NCBI RefSeq assembly: GCF_039531105.1
Contig: NZ_BAAAPK010000001.1
Location: forward strand, 992,001 to 1,056,000
Reading direction: 5' to 3'
Source: Microbacterium lacus
GTDB taxonomy: Bacteria > Actinomycetota > Actinomycetes > Actinomycetales > Microbacteriaceae
DNA length: 64,000 bases
The notes beneath the pieces were generated by a model. That model was not told the origin of the DNA. It worked only from the letters and a program-made list of their open reading frames with translations, and made no database searches. Position numbers and translations under genes: made by a program. Each line of letters opens with the position of its first letter. Positions within the stretch are counted from its first letter, which is position 1. Shown here one piece after another: positions 35,587-46,836 of the stretch.

Positions 35587-37400
35587 CCACGGCCACCGTC
35601 GAAGGAACCAGCGGTGAGGACCGCTCCGACTACACGCGCGCCGAGAGTCGCAGCATCCGTCGTCGCTCTCTGCGCCTGCTCGGATCGCTCGTCGCGCCGC
35701 TGCGCTGGCAGCTCGTGCTCGCGGCGGTCGTGCTGATCGTCTCCACCGCGCTGCGCGTGGCGGGTCCCGCGCTCATCGCGTACGGGATCAACACGGCGCT
35801 TCCGGCCGTGGTGGATCAGATGAACTGGATGCCGACCATCGGCGTCGTCGCCGTCTATGTCCTGACCGCGATCGGCGGCGCCGGGCTCATCGGCTGGTAC
35901 GTCGTCGTCGCGGCGCGCCTCACGCAGGCGATCATGCTGGATCTGCGCAAGCGGATCTTCCTGCACACGCAACGGCTGAGCCTGGAATTCCACGAGTCGT
36001 ACACGTCCGGGCGCATCATCTCGCGGCAGACGAGCGACCTCGACACGATCCGCGAGCTTCTGGACGGCGGGCTGAACGAGCTCGTCTCCGGCATCCTGTA
36101 CGGCGGGTTCACGCTGATCGCGCTGCTGCTGCTGGACTGGCAGTCCGGCGTGATCCTCGTGGTCATGGGATTGCCGCTGTACCTGCTGATGCGGTGGTTC
36201 TACCTGCGCTCGCAGGTCGTGTACCGCGAGTCGCGTGTGATCAGCGCGAAGGTGATCGTGAAGTTCGTCGAAACCATGACGGGCATCCGCGCGGTCAAGG
36301 CCTTCCGCAAGGAGGAGCGCAACGACGACGAGTTCGGCGGTCTCGCGAGCGACTACCGCGACGTGAACATCCGCTCGATCCGCCTGTTCGGCACCTTCGA
36401 GCCGGGGCTCATGGCCGTGGCTTCGGTCACCGTCGCGATCGTGCTGCTGTGGGGCGGCATCCGCGTCGTGGACGGCTCGATGCTCATCGGAACGCTCATC
36501 GCGGCGGTGCTGTACGTGCGGAACTTCTTCGCGCCGCTCCAGGAGGTGGCGTTCTTCCTGAACTCCTACCAGTCCGCCACGGCGGCGCTGGAGAAGGTCT
36601 CGGGTGTGCTGGAGGAGGAGCCGACGGTTCCCGACCCGGTCAAGCCCGTGGATCTGTGGAAGGCGCGCGGACACCTGCGGTTCGAAGACGTCGAGTTCGC
36701 GTACAGCAGCGGGCGCACGATCCTCCCGGACTTCTCGCTCGACCTGCCGGCGGGCCAGACCGTCGCGCTCGTCGGGACGACGGGTGCGGGCAAGTCGACG
36801 CTCGCGAAGCTCGTGTCGCGGTTCTACGACCCGACGAGCGGACGCATCACGCTGGACAGCGTGGATCTGCGCTCCCTCCACCCGAAGGACCTGCGCCGCG
36901 CGATCGTCATGGTCACGCAGGAGGCCTACCTCTTCAGCGGAACGGTCGCCGACAACATCGCGCTCGGCAAGCCCGACGCGACGCTCGACGAGATCCGTGC
37001 CGCGGCGCGGGCGGTCGGGGCGGACGCGTTCATCGAGGCGCTGCCGGACGGATACAGCACCGACGTGAACAAGCGCGGCGGCCGGGTCTCGGCGGGCCAG
37101 CGTCAGCTGATCTCGTTCGCCCGGGCCTTCCTCGCGGACCCGGCGGTGCTGATCCTCGATGAGGCGACGGCATCGCTGGACATGCCCAGCGAGCGGATGA
37201 TCCAGGATGCGCTGCAGACCCTGCTCGCCGACCGCACCGCCATCATCATCGCGCACCGGCTGTCGACGGTCGCGATCGCGGACCGGGTGCTCGTGATGGA
37301 ACACGGCGAGATCATCGAGGATGACGCTCCGGATGCCCTCATCGGCGGCGACGGGCGCTTCGCGCGTCTGCACGCCGCGTGGCGGGAGTCCCTGGTCTGA
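35583..37400 (+). CDS. ABC exporter half-transporter, catalytically competent partner
   Basis: A 605-residue fused protein: six helices in residues ~35-330, Walker [10 protein letters not shown] (~397), signature [15 protein letters not shown] and Walker [13 protein letters not shown] with the catalytic Glu, then IIAHRLSTV. Its signature is VSAGQ rather than LSGGQ. In the dimer this altered signature would face the degenerate Walker B of the partner, while the intact Walker B here would face the partner's intact LSGGQ. That gives one working and one dead composite site, as in known heterodimeric exporters. Coupled by ATGA to the upstream gene; its stop is followed by repeat array 3. Confidence 0.94.
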   Translation: MTTATVEGTSGEDRSDYTRAESRSIRRRSLRLLGSLVAPLRWQLVLAAVVLIVSTALRVAGPALIAYGINTALPAVVDQMNWMPTIGVVAVYVLTAIGGAGLIGWYVVVAARLTQAIMLDLRKRIFLHTQRLSLEFHESYTSGRIISRQTSDLDTIRELLDGGLNELVSGILYGGFTLIALLLLDWQSGVILVVMGLPLYLLMRWFYLRSQVVYRESRVISAKVIVKFVETMTGIRAVKAFRKEERNDDEFGGLASDYRDVNIRSIRLFGTFEPGLMAVASVTVAIVLLWGGIRVVDGSMLIGTLIAAVLYVRNFFAPLQEVAFFLNSYQSATAALEKVSGVLEEEPTVPDPVKPVDLWKARGHLRFEDVEFAYSSGRTILPDFSLDLPAGQTVALVGTTGAGKSTLAKLVSRFYDPTSGRITLDSVDLRSLHPKDLRRAIVMVTQEAYLFSGTVADNIALGKPDATLDEIRAAARAVGADAFIEALPDGYSTDVNKRGGRVSAGQRQLISFARAFLADPAVLILDEATASLDMPSERMIQDALQTLLADRTAIIIAHRLSTVAIADRVLVMEHGEIIEDDAPDALIGGDGRFARLHAAWRESLV

Positions 37401-37428
37401 CCCGCCGCTCCGCCTCTCCGCCTCCCCG

Positions 37429-37570
37429 CCGAGATGGTGGGTTCTCCACCGAGATTGTGGGTTGTCCACCGAGATGGTGGGTTCTCCGCCGAGATGGTGC
37501 CCACCATCTCGGTGAAAGACCCACCATCTCGGTGAAAGACCCACCACCTCGGCGAAAGACCCACCATCTC
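37429..37570. repeat. Head-to-head array of the 20-bp repeat (array 3: 4 forward, 4 inverted units)
   Basis: Forward cores start at 37429, 37449 (variant CCGAGATTGTGG), 37469 and 37489. Inverted CCACCATCTCG units start at 37501, 37521, 37541 and 37561. Period 20 bp; the halves meet at GGTGCCCACC. The array is symmetric and fills the gap between two convergent genes. Spacers GGGTTCTCCACC and the complement of GGTGAAAGACC are similar, so the arms pair well over ~70 nt. Confidence 0.9.
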
Positions 37571-37620
37571 GTGGGGAGAGGGGAAGAGCGGATGCCGGCC
37601 GCGAGCCGGCGGGCGGGAGC

Positions 37621-38073
37621 CTAGATCCGGACCTCGGCGATGACCTCGCCGTACTCGGTCTCCCCGCTCGGAGTGAAACCGACGCGCGTGAAGAACGCCT
37701 CCGGGCCGCCCTCGCCCGCCTCGTAGATGACATCGACGTGGTCCATGCCGCGCCGGCGGGCCTCTTCGATCAGCTGCTCGACCGCGTACCGGCCGACACC
37801 GCGGCCCTGGTCGTCCGCGTCGACGTTGATGCGCCACAGGACGGAGCGGAAGTGCGGCTCGTGCGCCTCGGGGTCGAAGTTGGCGCTGACGAAGCCGACG
37901 ACCTCGTCCCCGTCGAGGACGACGCGCTGCCAGGTCGTCTGCGGGTTGACGACGGTGGCGGCCACGCCGTAACTGACCGGGGCCAGGAACTGCTCCTGTC
38001 CGGGCTTGAGACCCAGTGTGTTGACGGCGACGATCGTCGATGCGGACAGTTCCTCGAGTCGCAGCTCAGCCAT
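37621..38073 (-). CDS. GNAT family N-acetyltransferase
   Basis: A 150-residue acetyl-CoA-dependent transferase. The N-terminal LRLEELSASTIVAVNTLGLKPGQEQFLAPV resembles the diamine/spermidine acetyltransferase (SpeG/BltD-like) subgroup. The acetyl-CoA loop is VDADDQGRGVGRYAVEQLIEEARRRG (~residues 82-107; Q/R-x-x-G-x-G/A pattern), and the substrate end is EAFFTRVGFTPSGE. Substrate could be a polyamine or drug but is not certain. A TACCCT box on the minus strand lies 6 nt before the ATG, so it is probably leaderless; the frame is open further upstream. Confidence 0.85.
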   Translation of the reverse strand: MAELRLEELSASTIVAVNTLGLKPGQEQFLAPVSYGVAATVVNPQTTWQRVVLDGDEVVGFVSANFDPEAHEPHFRSVLWRINVDADDQGRGVGRYAVEQLIEEARRRGMDHVDVIYEAGEGGPEAFFTRVGFTPSGETEYGEVIAEVRI

Positions 38074-38079
38074 AGGCAC

Positions 38080-38085
38080 AGGGTA
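38080..38085 (-). promoter_or_regulatory. -10 box, leaderless GNAT gene
   Basis: TACCCT on the minus strand with 6 nt (GTGCCT) to the ATG at 38073. Confidence 0.5.
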
Positions 38086-38144
38086 GTCGGCAAACCCGAC
38101 GCGCGTCACGGTGCGCGTCCCTCTGTAACGCGGTGTTCATGGAG

Positions 38145-38188
38145 CGAGATATCTCGATGTCAAGATACTTTGCCCGTTGCGATAGGCT
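38145..38188 (+). promoter_or_regulatory. icd promoter with palindromic site shared with sucC
   Basis: CGAGATATCTCG (38145-38156) runs into TATCTCGATGTCAAGATA (38150-38167), an 18-bp dyad with two mismatched positions. TAGGCT (38183-38188) is the likely -10, so the dyad overlaps the -35 region. Transcription should start near 38195, giving a short leader with a GGAG ribosome site. The same sequence, differing at the central CA/TG and the last bases, is in front of sucC. Confidence 0.6.
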
Positions 38189-38218
38189 GGAAAGACCACT
38201 CGAACGGAGACAAAACCG

Positions 38219-40438
<2,220 letters not shown>

Positions 40439-40454
40439 CCGACACCTGACGCGG

Positions 40455-40488
40455 GAGGGCGACGGATGCCGCGGCATCCGTCGCCCTC
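40455..40488. terminator. Bidirectional hairpin terminator between icd and the kinase gene
   Basis: A 34-bp perfect palindrome with arms GAGGGCGACGGATGCCG and CGGCATCCGTCGCCCTC, lying between convergent stops. Shares the core GGATGCCGCGGCATCC with the terminator after sucCD. Confidence 0.75.
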
Positions 40489-40506
40489 TCGCATCGGGCC
40501 TGGCCC

Positions 40507-41442
40507 CTAGCCGGACGTCGACACGTACGACAGCAGCGCGTGCGACGGGCTCAGATGGGCGAGCGCCGCAGCGCCGTCGATACCCGAGCCGTGGCTCGGT
40601 TCCAGACGCACCGTCGGGAACGCCTCGCGCACGAGTTCGCCGAAGCGCTCGCGGATCACGTCCGCACGGAAGACGCCTCCGATCGCGCACACCGCGGGCG
40701 GGTCGACATCGTCGGCTTCGGCCACGCGTCGGAGGGCCGATGTCGCCGAGACCGACAGCTCGCGAGCGGCGCGGAGGCAGATCTGCGCGGCGACCGCGTC
40801 GTTCGCGGCGAGCTCCGCCACGCCGCGCGCAAGCGACGCCACGATGAAGACCCGGTCCTCCGCCGCCTGCAGTTCGATGTAGGCGCTCTCCAGGTCGGGC
40901 CATTGCTGCGTCACGAGTCCCGTCAGCGCCGTGCGCTCGCCGCGGCCGTCGTGCGCGCGCATGACGGCGTCCAGCGCCTCGCGGCCGATCCAGTACCCGC
41001 TGCCGGCATCGCCCATGATGTTCCCCCAGCCGTCGACGCGCGCCACCCGCGTGCGCCCGACGCCGAGCGTGACGACGCCGGTGCCCGCGGCGACGACGGC
41101 TCCCGTCCCCTCGCCGAGGGCCCCGAGGAACGACGTGACCGAGTCGTGCGCGAGGATGACCCGCCGCACGTCCGCAGGGAGTCCGAGCATGCGGTGCAGG
41201 CCCGAGGCGTCGGACTCGTGCCGCGTCAGCCCGGAGACGCCGGCCGTGACGACGTCGACGGTGAGGTGCTGCTCCGCGGCGACCGCCCGCGCGACGTCGG
41301 CGAGCTGCGGCAGCAGCGGCTCGTGCGTGCGGATGCCCGGGAACAGCCGGTCCACCGGCGCCGTCGCCGGCCGTTCGACCCGCACCTTGATCGCCGTCTG
41401 TCCGGCGTCGATCGCCAGGACGACCGGCTCGCTGGTGCTCAT
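40507..41442 (-). CDS. BadF/BadG/BcrA/BcrD-type sugar kinase (N-acetylglucosamine kinase-like)
   Basis: A 311-residue actin-fold kinase. Phosphate-1 loop LAIDAGQTAIKVRVE (residues ~8-22), ILAHDSVTSFLGALGEGTGAVVAAGTGVVTLGVG (phosphate-2 region, ~98-130), WGNIMGDAGSGYWIGREAL, and the adenosine loop AVCAIGGVFRADVIRERF. This group includes eukaryote-like GlcNAc kinases. It is last in a minus-strand operon with a beta-mannosidase and a GH113-like enzyme, linked by an ATGA overlap. It probably phosphorylates a sugar released by them, perhaps GlcNAc or mannose; the substrate is not visible in the sequence. Confidence 0.82.
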   Translation of the reverse strand: MSTSEPVVLAIDAGQTAIKVRVERPATAPVDRLFPGIRTHEPLLPQLADVARAVAAEQHLTVDVVTAGVSGLTRHESDASGLHRMLGLPADVRRVILAHDSVTSFLGALGEGTGAVVAAGTGVVTLGVGRTRVARVDGWGNIMGDAGSGYWIGREALDAVMRAHDGRGERTALTGLVTQQWPDLESAYIELQAAEDRVFIVASLARGVAELAANDAVAAQICLRAARELSVSATSALRRVAEADDVDPPAVCAIGGVFRADVIRERFGELVREAFPTVRLEPSHGSGIDGAAALAHLSPSHALLSYVSTSG

Positions 41443-42407
41443 CGCTTCGTCTCCTCGGCCCACGCGGTGTACGCGCCGCGGAGATAGTCGCCTGCGGGCT
41501 TGCCGTACGGGCAGTAGTCGTCATTCTCCGCCGCATCGGCGGCGTCGTACAGATCCGCCGGCCAGTCCCAGAGCATGAGTCCGCCGACCCAGGGCCGGGC
41601 ACGACACGCCTGCAGCATCGCCTCGTAGTAGCGCAGCTGCTCCGCGCCCGACGGCTCTCCGGGCAACGCCCAGTCGTTCGGCAGATCGGGCGATCCGGTC
41701 CGGCTGGGGCACCCGGCCTCCATGAAGAAGAACGGCTTCGCGGATGCCGCGACCACGCGCTCGATCCGGTCCAGCTGCTGCTTCCACTTCGTGATCGGGT
41801 AGTAGCCGCTCGAGGAGATCACGTCCACGGCGTCCCACCAGGTGACGTGATCCTCCTGGTACTTGTCGCAGTTGTAGGTCACGAGCCCGTCGTAGACCTC
41901 GCGCACGTCCGCGATGAGCCTGCGCCAGTGCGCCTCCTGGCTGTCGGCGCGCACCATCTCGCACCCGATGCAGAGCATTTCGCATCCTTCGGCCTGTGCG
42001 AGGCGTCCCGCGTGCAGGATGAACGTCCGATACGAGGCGAACCAGTCCGACCAGCTCGGCTCGTTCGGAACGTCCCAGTCGAAGAAGCCGATGTGCGCGC
42101 GCCACGTGCCGTCCGCGCAGTTCACGACGGGCTTGAGCACGACCTTCATGCCCAGGCTCTTGGCCTGGCGGATCGCCCAGACGATCTCGTCGTCGGTCAC
42201 GGTCGGCTCCCGGTCGAACGGGATGTCGGTCGAGAACGCAGTCGCCTGTTCGGCCGCGTACGCGATCGCCGTCCACGTGACCGCGTGCTCGGCCATGCGG
42301 GCCATCGAGTCCGAAGCCGCCGGCGTCGCCCACGTCCCGCGCGTGCCGACCCAGCCCCACGTCATGCCGCAGACGGGCTCGCCGAGACGTTCGATCAGCG
42401 TCGTCAT
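41439..42407 (-). CDS. GH113-like glycoside hydrolase (TIM-barrel, mannanase-related)
   Basis: A 322-residue cytoplasmic enzyme with no signal peptide. The order VCGMTWGWVGTRG, MKVVLKPVVNCADGTWRAHIGFF, WSDWFASYRTFILHAGRLAQAEGCEMLCIGCEM, VTYNCDKYQ, WDAVDVISSSGYYPI, FFFMEAGCPSR and WVGGLMLWDWPADLY follows a (beta/alpha)8 barrel of clan GH-A. Glutamates in CIGCEM (~149) and FMEAG (~228) are placed like the acid/base and nucleophile of GH113 beta-mannanases. The family is inferred by eye; GH5-like alternatives remain possible. It overlaps its neighbours on both sides by 4 bp, so it is tightly coupled with the beta-mannosidase and kinase. Confidence 0.72.
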   Translation of the reverse strand: MTTLIERLGEPVCGMTWGWVGTRGTWATPAASDSMARMAEHAVTWTAIAYAAEQATAFSTDIPFDREPTVTDDEIVWAIRQAKSLGMKVVLKPVVNCADGTWRAHIGFFDWDVPNEPSWSDWFASYRTFILHAGRLAQAEGCEMLCIGCEMVRADSQEAHWRRLIADVREVYDGLVTYNCDKYQEDHVTWWDAVDVISSSGYYPITKWKQQLDRIERVVAASAKPFFFMEAGCPSRTGSPDLPNDWALPGEPSGAEQLRYYEAMLQACRARPWVGGLMLWDWPADLYDAADAAENDDYCPYGKPAGDYLRGAYTAWAEETKR

Positions 42408-44836
42408 CGCACCACCAGCTGGTTGGCGGAGCGCAGGACGCTCGGGTGGGACACGGCGGGCGCCTGCTGAGGGTGCAGGCCCCGGACGAGGATCGTGGTC
42501 TGCTCGCCCGGGAGGAGCGTGACGAGTCCCTCTGCCGCGACGGCGTCCGGCGCGACCTTGTCGACCAGCAGCGTGAGGTCGCGCACCAGGTTGCCGGCGG
42601 TCAGGGTGATCTCCGCTCCCTCCGGATGCTCGCGGACCTCGACGGACACACGGGGAGCCTCGAGGGCGGAATCGCGCGGCTCGCCGAAGAACCACACCCC
42701 GCGAACGCCGTCGAGCTCGGCGGTGACCAGCTCGGACGTCGTGTCGCCGGGGGCGGCGGTATCCGCCGGTACCGGAACCTCGACGCGTCCGCGCGCGGCC
42801 ACGTCCACCGCGATCAGGCTCTCGGCGAGCACGTCCCCGGCGTAGGAGCGGCGGGCGATCCGCACCTCACCGGACCAGGCGTCGGGCCGTTCGTTCGTGA
42901 CGATCACGGCGAGCCCGGCATCCCGCGGCTGGATCACGACGCTCCGCGGCGCGAACGCATTCCGCAGTGCGTAGAAGAGCGGCTTCGGCCGCTCTTCGCC
43001 GTCGATGGCGGCCCACGAGGTGACCGGCCAGCAGTCGTTCAGCTGCCAGACGATCGCCCCCATCGTGTGCGGGGCATGGGTGCGGAAGTGGTCCAGCGCC
43101 GCCGATACGGCGTTCGCCTGATTCAGCTGCATCGCCCAGTGCCACGTCTCCATGTCGTCGGGGACGCGATAGTGGGGGAGGAGGCCGTTCGTGAGCTTGA
43201 CGTTGCCCTCCATGGCCTTCTGATGCACGATCATGCCCGGCGACTCGGGGGTGAGCGGGTCGTCGTCCAGCGACGAGGTGAGCGTCGACCACGTGGGCGG
43301 ACCCTGCCAGCCGAACTCCGCGACGAAGCGCGGGGTGTGGTCGCGATAGGTGATCCAGTCCTGCCGGTTCCACTGCTCCCACAGGTGCATCGACCCGTGC
43401 TGCTCATCGTTCGGGTGCTCGCCGCCGGGGCTGAACGGGCTGCCCGGCGCGTACGGCACGTGCGGGGCGAGCTCGGTGATCAGCGCGGGGAAGAGCTCGT
43501 AGTAGTAGTACGCGCCCCACGTCCGCCCGTCCAGGCGCGCCTTCCATCCCCAGTCCTCGAAGCCCCACAGGTTCTCGTTGTTGCCCGTGAGGAGCACGAG
43601 GGAGGGGTGCGCGGCCAGCCGCACGATGTTCTCCCCGGCCTCCGCTGCGATCTCCGAGCGGAGGGGCTTCTCCTCGGGATAGGCCGCGCACGCGAACAGG
43701 AAGTCCTGCCACGCGAGCAGGCCGAGCTCGTCGCACAGCTCGTAGAAGTCGTCGGACTCGTAGATGCCGCCGCCCCACACCCGGATGAGGTTGAGGTTCG
43801 CATCGACCGCCTGACGCAGGCGCCGCTCGTAGCGCGCGCGGTCCACGCGCACCGGGAGGGCGTCGTCCGGGATCCAGTTCGCGCCCTTCACGAACACCGG
43901 GACGTCGTTGACGACGAGCGTGAAGGGCGTGCCCGTCTCGTCGGGCGTCGTGTCCCACCGGACGGTGCGGAAGCCGACCCGCTTGTCGCTGCGGTCGAGT
44001 TCGCCGTCGCCGCCGGACAGGGTCACCGTGATGTCGGTGAGCGGCTGCGCGCCGTATCCCACCGGCCACCAGCGCTCCACGTCCGCGAGGTCGAGCACGA
44101 CCTGCACGCTGTCGCCGTCGACGGATGCCGCCGCCTCGGCGCCTGCGGCCGACACGGCGACCGAGAGGGCGGCATCCGCTGCGCGTTCGAGGCGGGCGTC
44201 GACGGTGACGCGTCCGCCGTCGCCCTCGGGTGCAGCGCTCACGCGCACCTCGGCGAGCCGCGCGACGGACCACGACTCGAGTCGCACTCCGCGCCACAGC
44301 CCGCTCGTGAACGTCGCGATGCCCCAGTCCCAGCCGAAGTTGCAGGCCGATTTGCGGATCGCCTCGTAGGGGAGGGGGTAGGGCCGCGGGCGAGCGCCCA
44401 GGCGCAGCGACTCGGCGTTTGCGTACGGGACGGGGGCGCGGAAGCGCACCTCGAGTTCGTTCGCGCCCTCGCGCAGGACGGTCCGCACGTCGTACCGGTA
44501 GGAGCGGTGCTGGTTCGCCACCTCGCCGAGCACCTGGCCGTTCAGGATGATCGTGGCCACGGTGTCGACGCCGTCGAAGACGAGGTCATGCCGCTGTTCG
44601 CCATCGGGCGCCCAGGCGAACGTCGCGCGGTAGGTCCAGTCCACGAGGCCGATCCACGCCAGGAGCGCCTCGTTCACGCCGTGGTACGGATCGGGGATCA
44701 GGCCGGCCGTCAGCAGGTCGGTGTGCACGCATCCCGGGACCTGCGCGGGAACCCCGTCGATCTCGAGGCCGCCGGGCACGGGGCCGCCGGCGGCGTGCAG
44801 GGTCCACCCGTCGTGCAGCGCACGTGCCCGGGTCAC
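42404..44836 (-). CDS. Glycoside hydrolase family 2 beta-mannosidase
   Basis: An 810-residue cytoplasmic enzyme removing beta-linked mannose from non-reducing ends. The N-terminal jelly roll has VPAQVPGCVHTDLLTAGLIPDPYHGVNE, the pocket segment is SACNFGWDWGI, and the barrel has LNLIRVWGGGIYESDDFYELCDELGLLAWQDFLFACAAYP. The acid/base Glu is in LTGNNENLWGFEDW (~residue 415) and the nucleophile Glu in FVAEFGWQGPPTW (~505). W-D-W in the pocket distinguishes beta-mannosidases from beta-galactosidases. The GTG start overlaps the upstream permease stop (GTGA). Imported mannosides are the likely substrate. Confidence 0.93.
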   Translation of the reverse strand: MTRARALHDGWTLHAAGGPVPGGLEIDGVPAQVPGCVHTDLLTAGLIPDPYHGVNEALLAWIGLVDWTYRATFAWAPDGEQRHDLVFDGVDTVATIILNGQVLGEVANQHRSYRYDVRTVLREGANELEVRFRAPVPYANAESLRLGARPRPYPLPYEAIRKSACNFGWDWGIATFTSGLWRGVRLESWSVARLAEVRVSAAPEGDGGRVTVDARLERAADAALSVAVSAAGAEAAASVDGDSVQVVLDLADVERWWPVGYGAQPLTDITVTLSGGDGELDRSDKRVGFRTVRWDTTPDETGTPFTLVVNDVPVFVKGANWIPDDALPVRVDRARYERRLRQAVDANLNLIRVWGGGIYESDDFYELCDELGLLAWQDFLFACAAYPEEKPLRSEIAAEAGENIVRLAAHPSLVLLTGNNENLWGFEDWGWKARLDGRTWGAYYYYELFPALITELAPHVPYAPGSPFSPGGEHPNDEQHGSMHLWEQWNRQDWITYRDHTPRFVAEFGWQGPPTWSTLTSSLDDDPLTPESPGMIVHQKAMEGNVKLTNGLLPHYRVPDDMETWHWAMQLNQANAVSAALDHFRTHAPHTMGAIVWQLNDCWPVTSWAAIDGEERPKPLFYALRNAFAPRSVVIQPRDAGLAVIVTNERPDAWSGEVRIARRSYAGDVLAESLIAVDVAARGRVEVPVPADTAAPGDTTSELVTAELDGVRGVWFFGEPRDSALEAPRVSVEVREHPEGAEITLTAGNLVRDLTLLVDKVAPDAVAAEGLVTLLPGEQTTILVRGLHPQQAPAVSHPSVLRSANQLVVR

Positions 44837-45744
44837 TTGACGGCTCCCGCGGTCAGGCCCCGGTAGATGAAGCGCTGCAGCGCGACGAACGCGACGAGCG
44901 TGGGGATGATCACCAGGATCGTGCCCGCCGCGATGATCTCCCAGTGCGCACCGAAGGGTCCCTTGAAGCGGAACAGCGATGTGGAGATCATCTCGTGCGA
45001 AGGCAGATAGAGGAAGGGCATGTAGAACTCGTTGTAGATGGCGATTCCCTTGATGATGACGACCGTCGCGATCGCGGGCTTGAGCAGCGGCAGGATGACC
45101 CGCCAGTAGATCGTCCACCGGTTCGCGCCGTCGATCATCGCGGCCTCGTCGAGGGAGACCGGGATGGACTGCATGAACTGGATGAAGATGTAGATCGAGA
45201 TGATGTCGGTGCCCATGAACAGCAGCACGAGGGCCGCCATGTTGTCGTAGAGCCCCAGTCCGTTGATGATCTGGAACGTCGCCACCTGGCTCGTGACCCC
45301 GGGGATGAGCGTGGCGATCAGGAACAGCGCGACGACGAGCTTCTTGCCGCGGAACGAGAAGCGATCCAGCGCGTATGCGGCCATCGTGCCGATCGCGATC
45401 GTGCCGACGAGGGAGAACACCAGCACGATCGTGGTGTTGATGAATCCCTCGACCATGCCGCCCTTCTCGAAGGCGGTCACGTAGTTCTCGAGGTTGAACC
45501 AGTTCGACGGGGGCGCGAAGGGCCCGGTCTGCCCGAACTCCTGCGGCGTCTTGAAGCTCGCGATGAACACGACGCTCAGCGGGATGAGCGTGAACAGGAC
45601 GCCGATCACGAGGGAGACGTACTTCGTCGTGGTCCCCGCAACGCGACGGGTCGCAATGACCGCATCGCTGGCATCGCGGCGGCGGCGCGGCGGTCCGAGG
45701 GTGAATCCGCTCCGGGTGTCGGGCGGCGTGTGCACGGCGGTCAT
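44833..45744 (-). CDS. Carbohydrate ABC transporter permease (MalG-type)
   Basis: A 303-residue inner membrane protein with six helices after an Arg-rich N-terminus. The EAA loop is SLDEAAMIDGANRWTIYWRVILPLLKPAIAT (~residues 185-215). MISTSLFRFKGPFGAHWEIIAAGTILVIIPTLVAFVALQRFIYRGLTAGAVK is a classic C-terminal end for this class. Overlaps neighbours by 4 bp on both sides. Confidence 0.93.
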   Translation of the reverse strand: MTAVHTPPDTRSGFTLGPPRRRRDASDAVIATRRVAGTTTKYVSLVIGVLFTLIPLSVVFIASFKTPQEFGQTGPFAPPSNWFNLENYVTAFEKGGMVEGFINTTIVLVFSLVGTIAIGTMAAYALDRFSFRGKKLVVALFLIATLIPGVTSQVATFQIINGLGLYDNMAALVLLFMGTDIISIYIFIQFMQSIPVSLDEAAMIDGANRWTIYWRVILPLLKPAIATVVIIKGIAIYNEFYMPFLYLPSHEMISTSLFRFKGPFGAHWEIIAAGTILVIIPTLVAFVALQRFIYRGLTAGAVK

Positions 45745-46769
45745 GACAGGTCGACCTTCTCGTCGGGGAAGAGTTTGCGCTGGACCCAGGTGACCAGCAG
45801 GACGATGAGCAGGAGCACGACGGCCATCGCGGAAGCGAGCCCCACCTGGCGGAAGTTGAACGCGGTCTGCAGGGTCTGGATCACGAATGTGGAGGTGCCG
45901 TTGGCGCCGCCGGTCATGATGAAGGGGATCTCGAACACCGACAGACTGCCCGCGACGGCGAGGATGAACGTCAGTCCGATGATGCGGCGGATGCCGGGGA
46001 AGGTCAGCGCCCAGAACTGCTGCCACTTGCTCGCTCCGTCGATCTCGGCCGCTTCGTAGAACTCGGACGGGATGGACTGCATCGCGCCGAGGAACAGCAC
46101 GAAGTTCATGCCGGTGTACCGCCACACGCTCGTTCCGGCGAGCGAGAAATTGGCGATGTTCGGATCGCCGAGCCACTGCGGCGGGTCAGTGAGACCGAAC
46201 CAGCTCAGCACGGTGTCCAGCGACCCGCCGGGCTGGAAGAGGTAGAGGAAGACGAACCCGATCGCGACGCCGTTGATCAGGTACGGGAAGAACAGCACAC
46301 CGCGGAAGAAGTTGGAGAAACGGGTCGAGCTGGACAACAGGGCGGCGAAGTACAGGGCGATCGCCATCTGCACGAAGGCGCCCGCGAAGTAGTACAGCGA
46401 GACGAAGAAGACCCCGAAGATCTGCGGGTTCGTGAAGACGTCCGTGTAGTTCTCGAGTCCGATGAAGTTCTTGTCGAGATCCAGTCCGTCCCAGTCGGTG
46501 ACGGAATACCAGAGCATGTTCGCGGCCGGGAGGTACGTCAGCAGGAGCAGGAGCCCGACCGCGGCCGCGATGAAGAGGTATGGGGTCAGCTGGCCGAGGA
46601 ATCCACGCCCGGCGGGGGCACCGGCGGCGCCCGCCGTGCGCTTGCGACGCCGGCGGCGACGGGGGCGATCGGAGTCGGTGATCTCGTCGAGGTCGAGTTC
46701 GTCGGGGGTGACGGTGACGAGGGGGCCGGGGGCCCCGGTGCCGGTGGGGCCGGCGGTGGAGAAAGACAT
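45741..46769 (-). CDS. Carbohydrate ABC transporter permease (MalF-type)
   Basis: A 342-residue protein. The first ~55 residues are disordered, with an acidic stretch (DELDLDEITDSD) then a polyarginine run RPRRRRRRKR, an extreme stop-transfer-like basic patch before the first helix. Six helices follow; the EAA loop is EFYEAAEIDGASKWQQFWALTFPGIRRIIG. Separated from the binding-protein gene by 67 bp that hold a perfect hairpin. Confidence 0.92.
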   Translation of the reverse strand: MSFSTAGPTGTGAPGPLVTVTPDELDLDEITDSDRPRRRRRRKRTAGAAGAPAGRGFLGQLTPYLFIAAAVGLLLLLTYLPAANMLWYSVTDWDGLDLDKNFIGLENYTDVFTNPQIFGVFFVSLYYFAGAFVQMAIALYFAALLSSSTRFSNFFRGVLFFPYLINGVAIGFVFLYLFQPGGSLDTVLSWFGLTDPPQWLGDPNIANFSLAGTSVWRYTGMNFVLFLGAMQSIPSEFYEAAEIDGASKWQQFWALTFPGIRRIIGLTFILAVAGSLSVFEIPFIMTGGANGTSTFVIQTLQTAFNFRQVGLASAMAVVLLLIVLLVTWVQRKLFPDEKVDLS

Positions 46770-46789
46770 GGTGCGTCCGTTCGACGGGT

Positions 46790-46820
46790 ACCGGCCGGGA
46801 CGCTGCGCGCCCCGGCCGGT
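46790..46820 (-). other. Hairpin between binding-protein and permease genes
   Basis: ACCGGCCGGG (46790-46799) and CCCGGCCGGT (46811-46820) form a perfect 10-bp stem with an 11-nt loop, 16 nt after the lipoprotein stop. It could stabilise the lipoprotein mRNA or reduce read-through into the permeases. Confidence 0.6.
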
Positions 46821-46836
46821 GCGACGGTGTCGGGGG

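Noticed and set aside
42446..44866. 806-codon plus-strand frame opposite the beta-mannosidase gene
   Set aside because: Antisense of a GH2 enzyme with both catalytic glutamates; no independent start signals.
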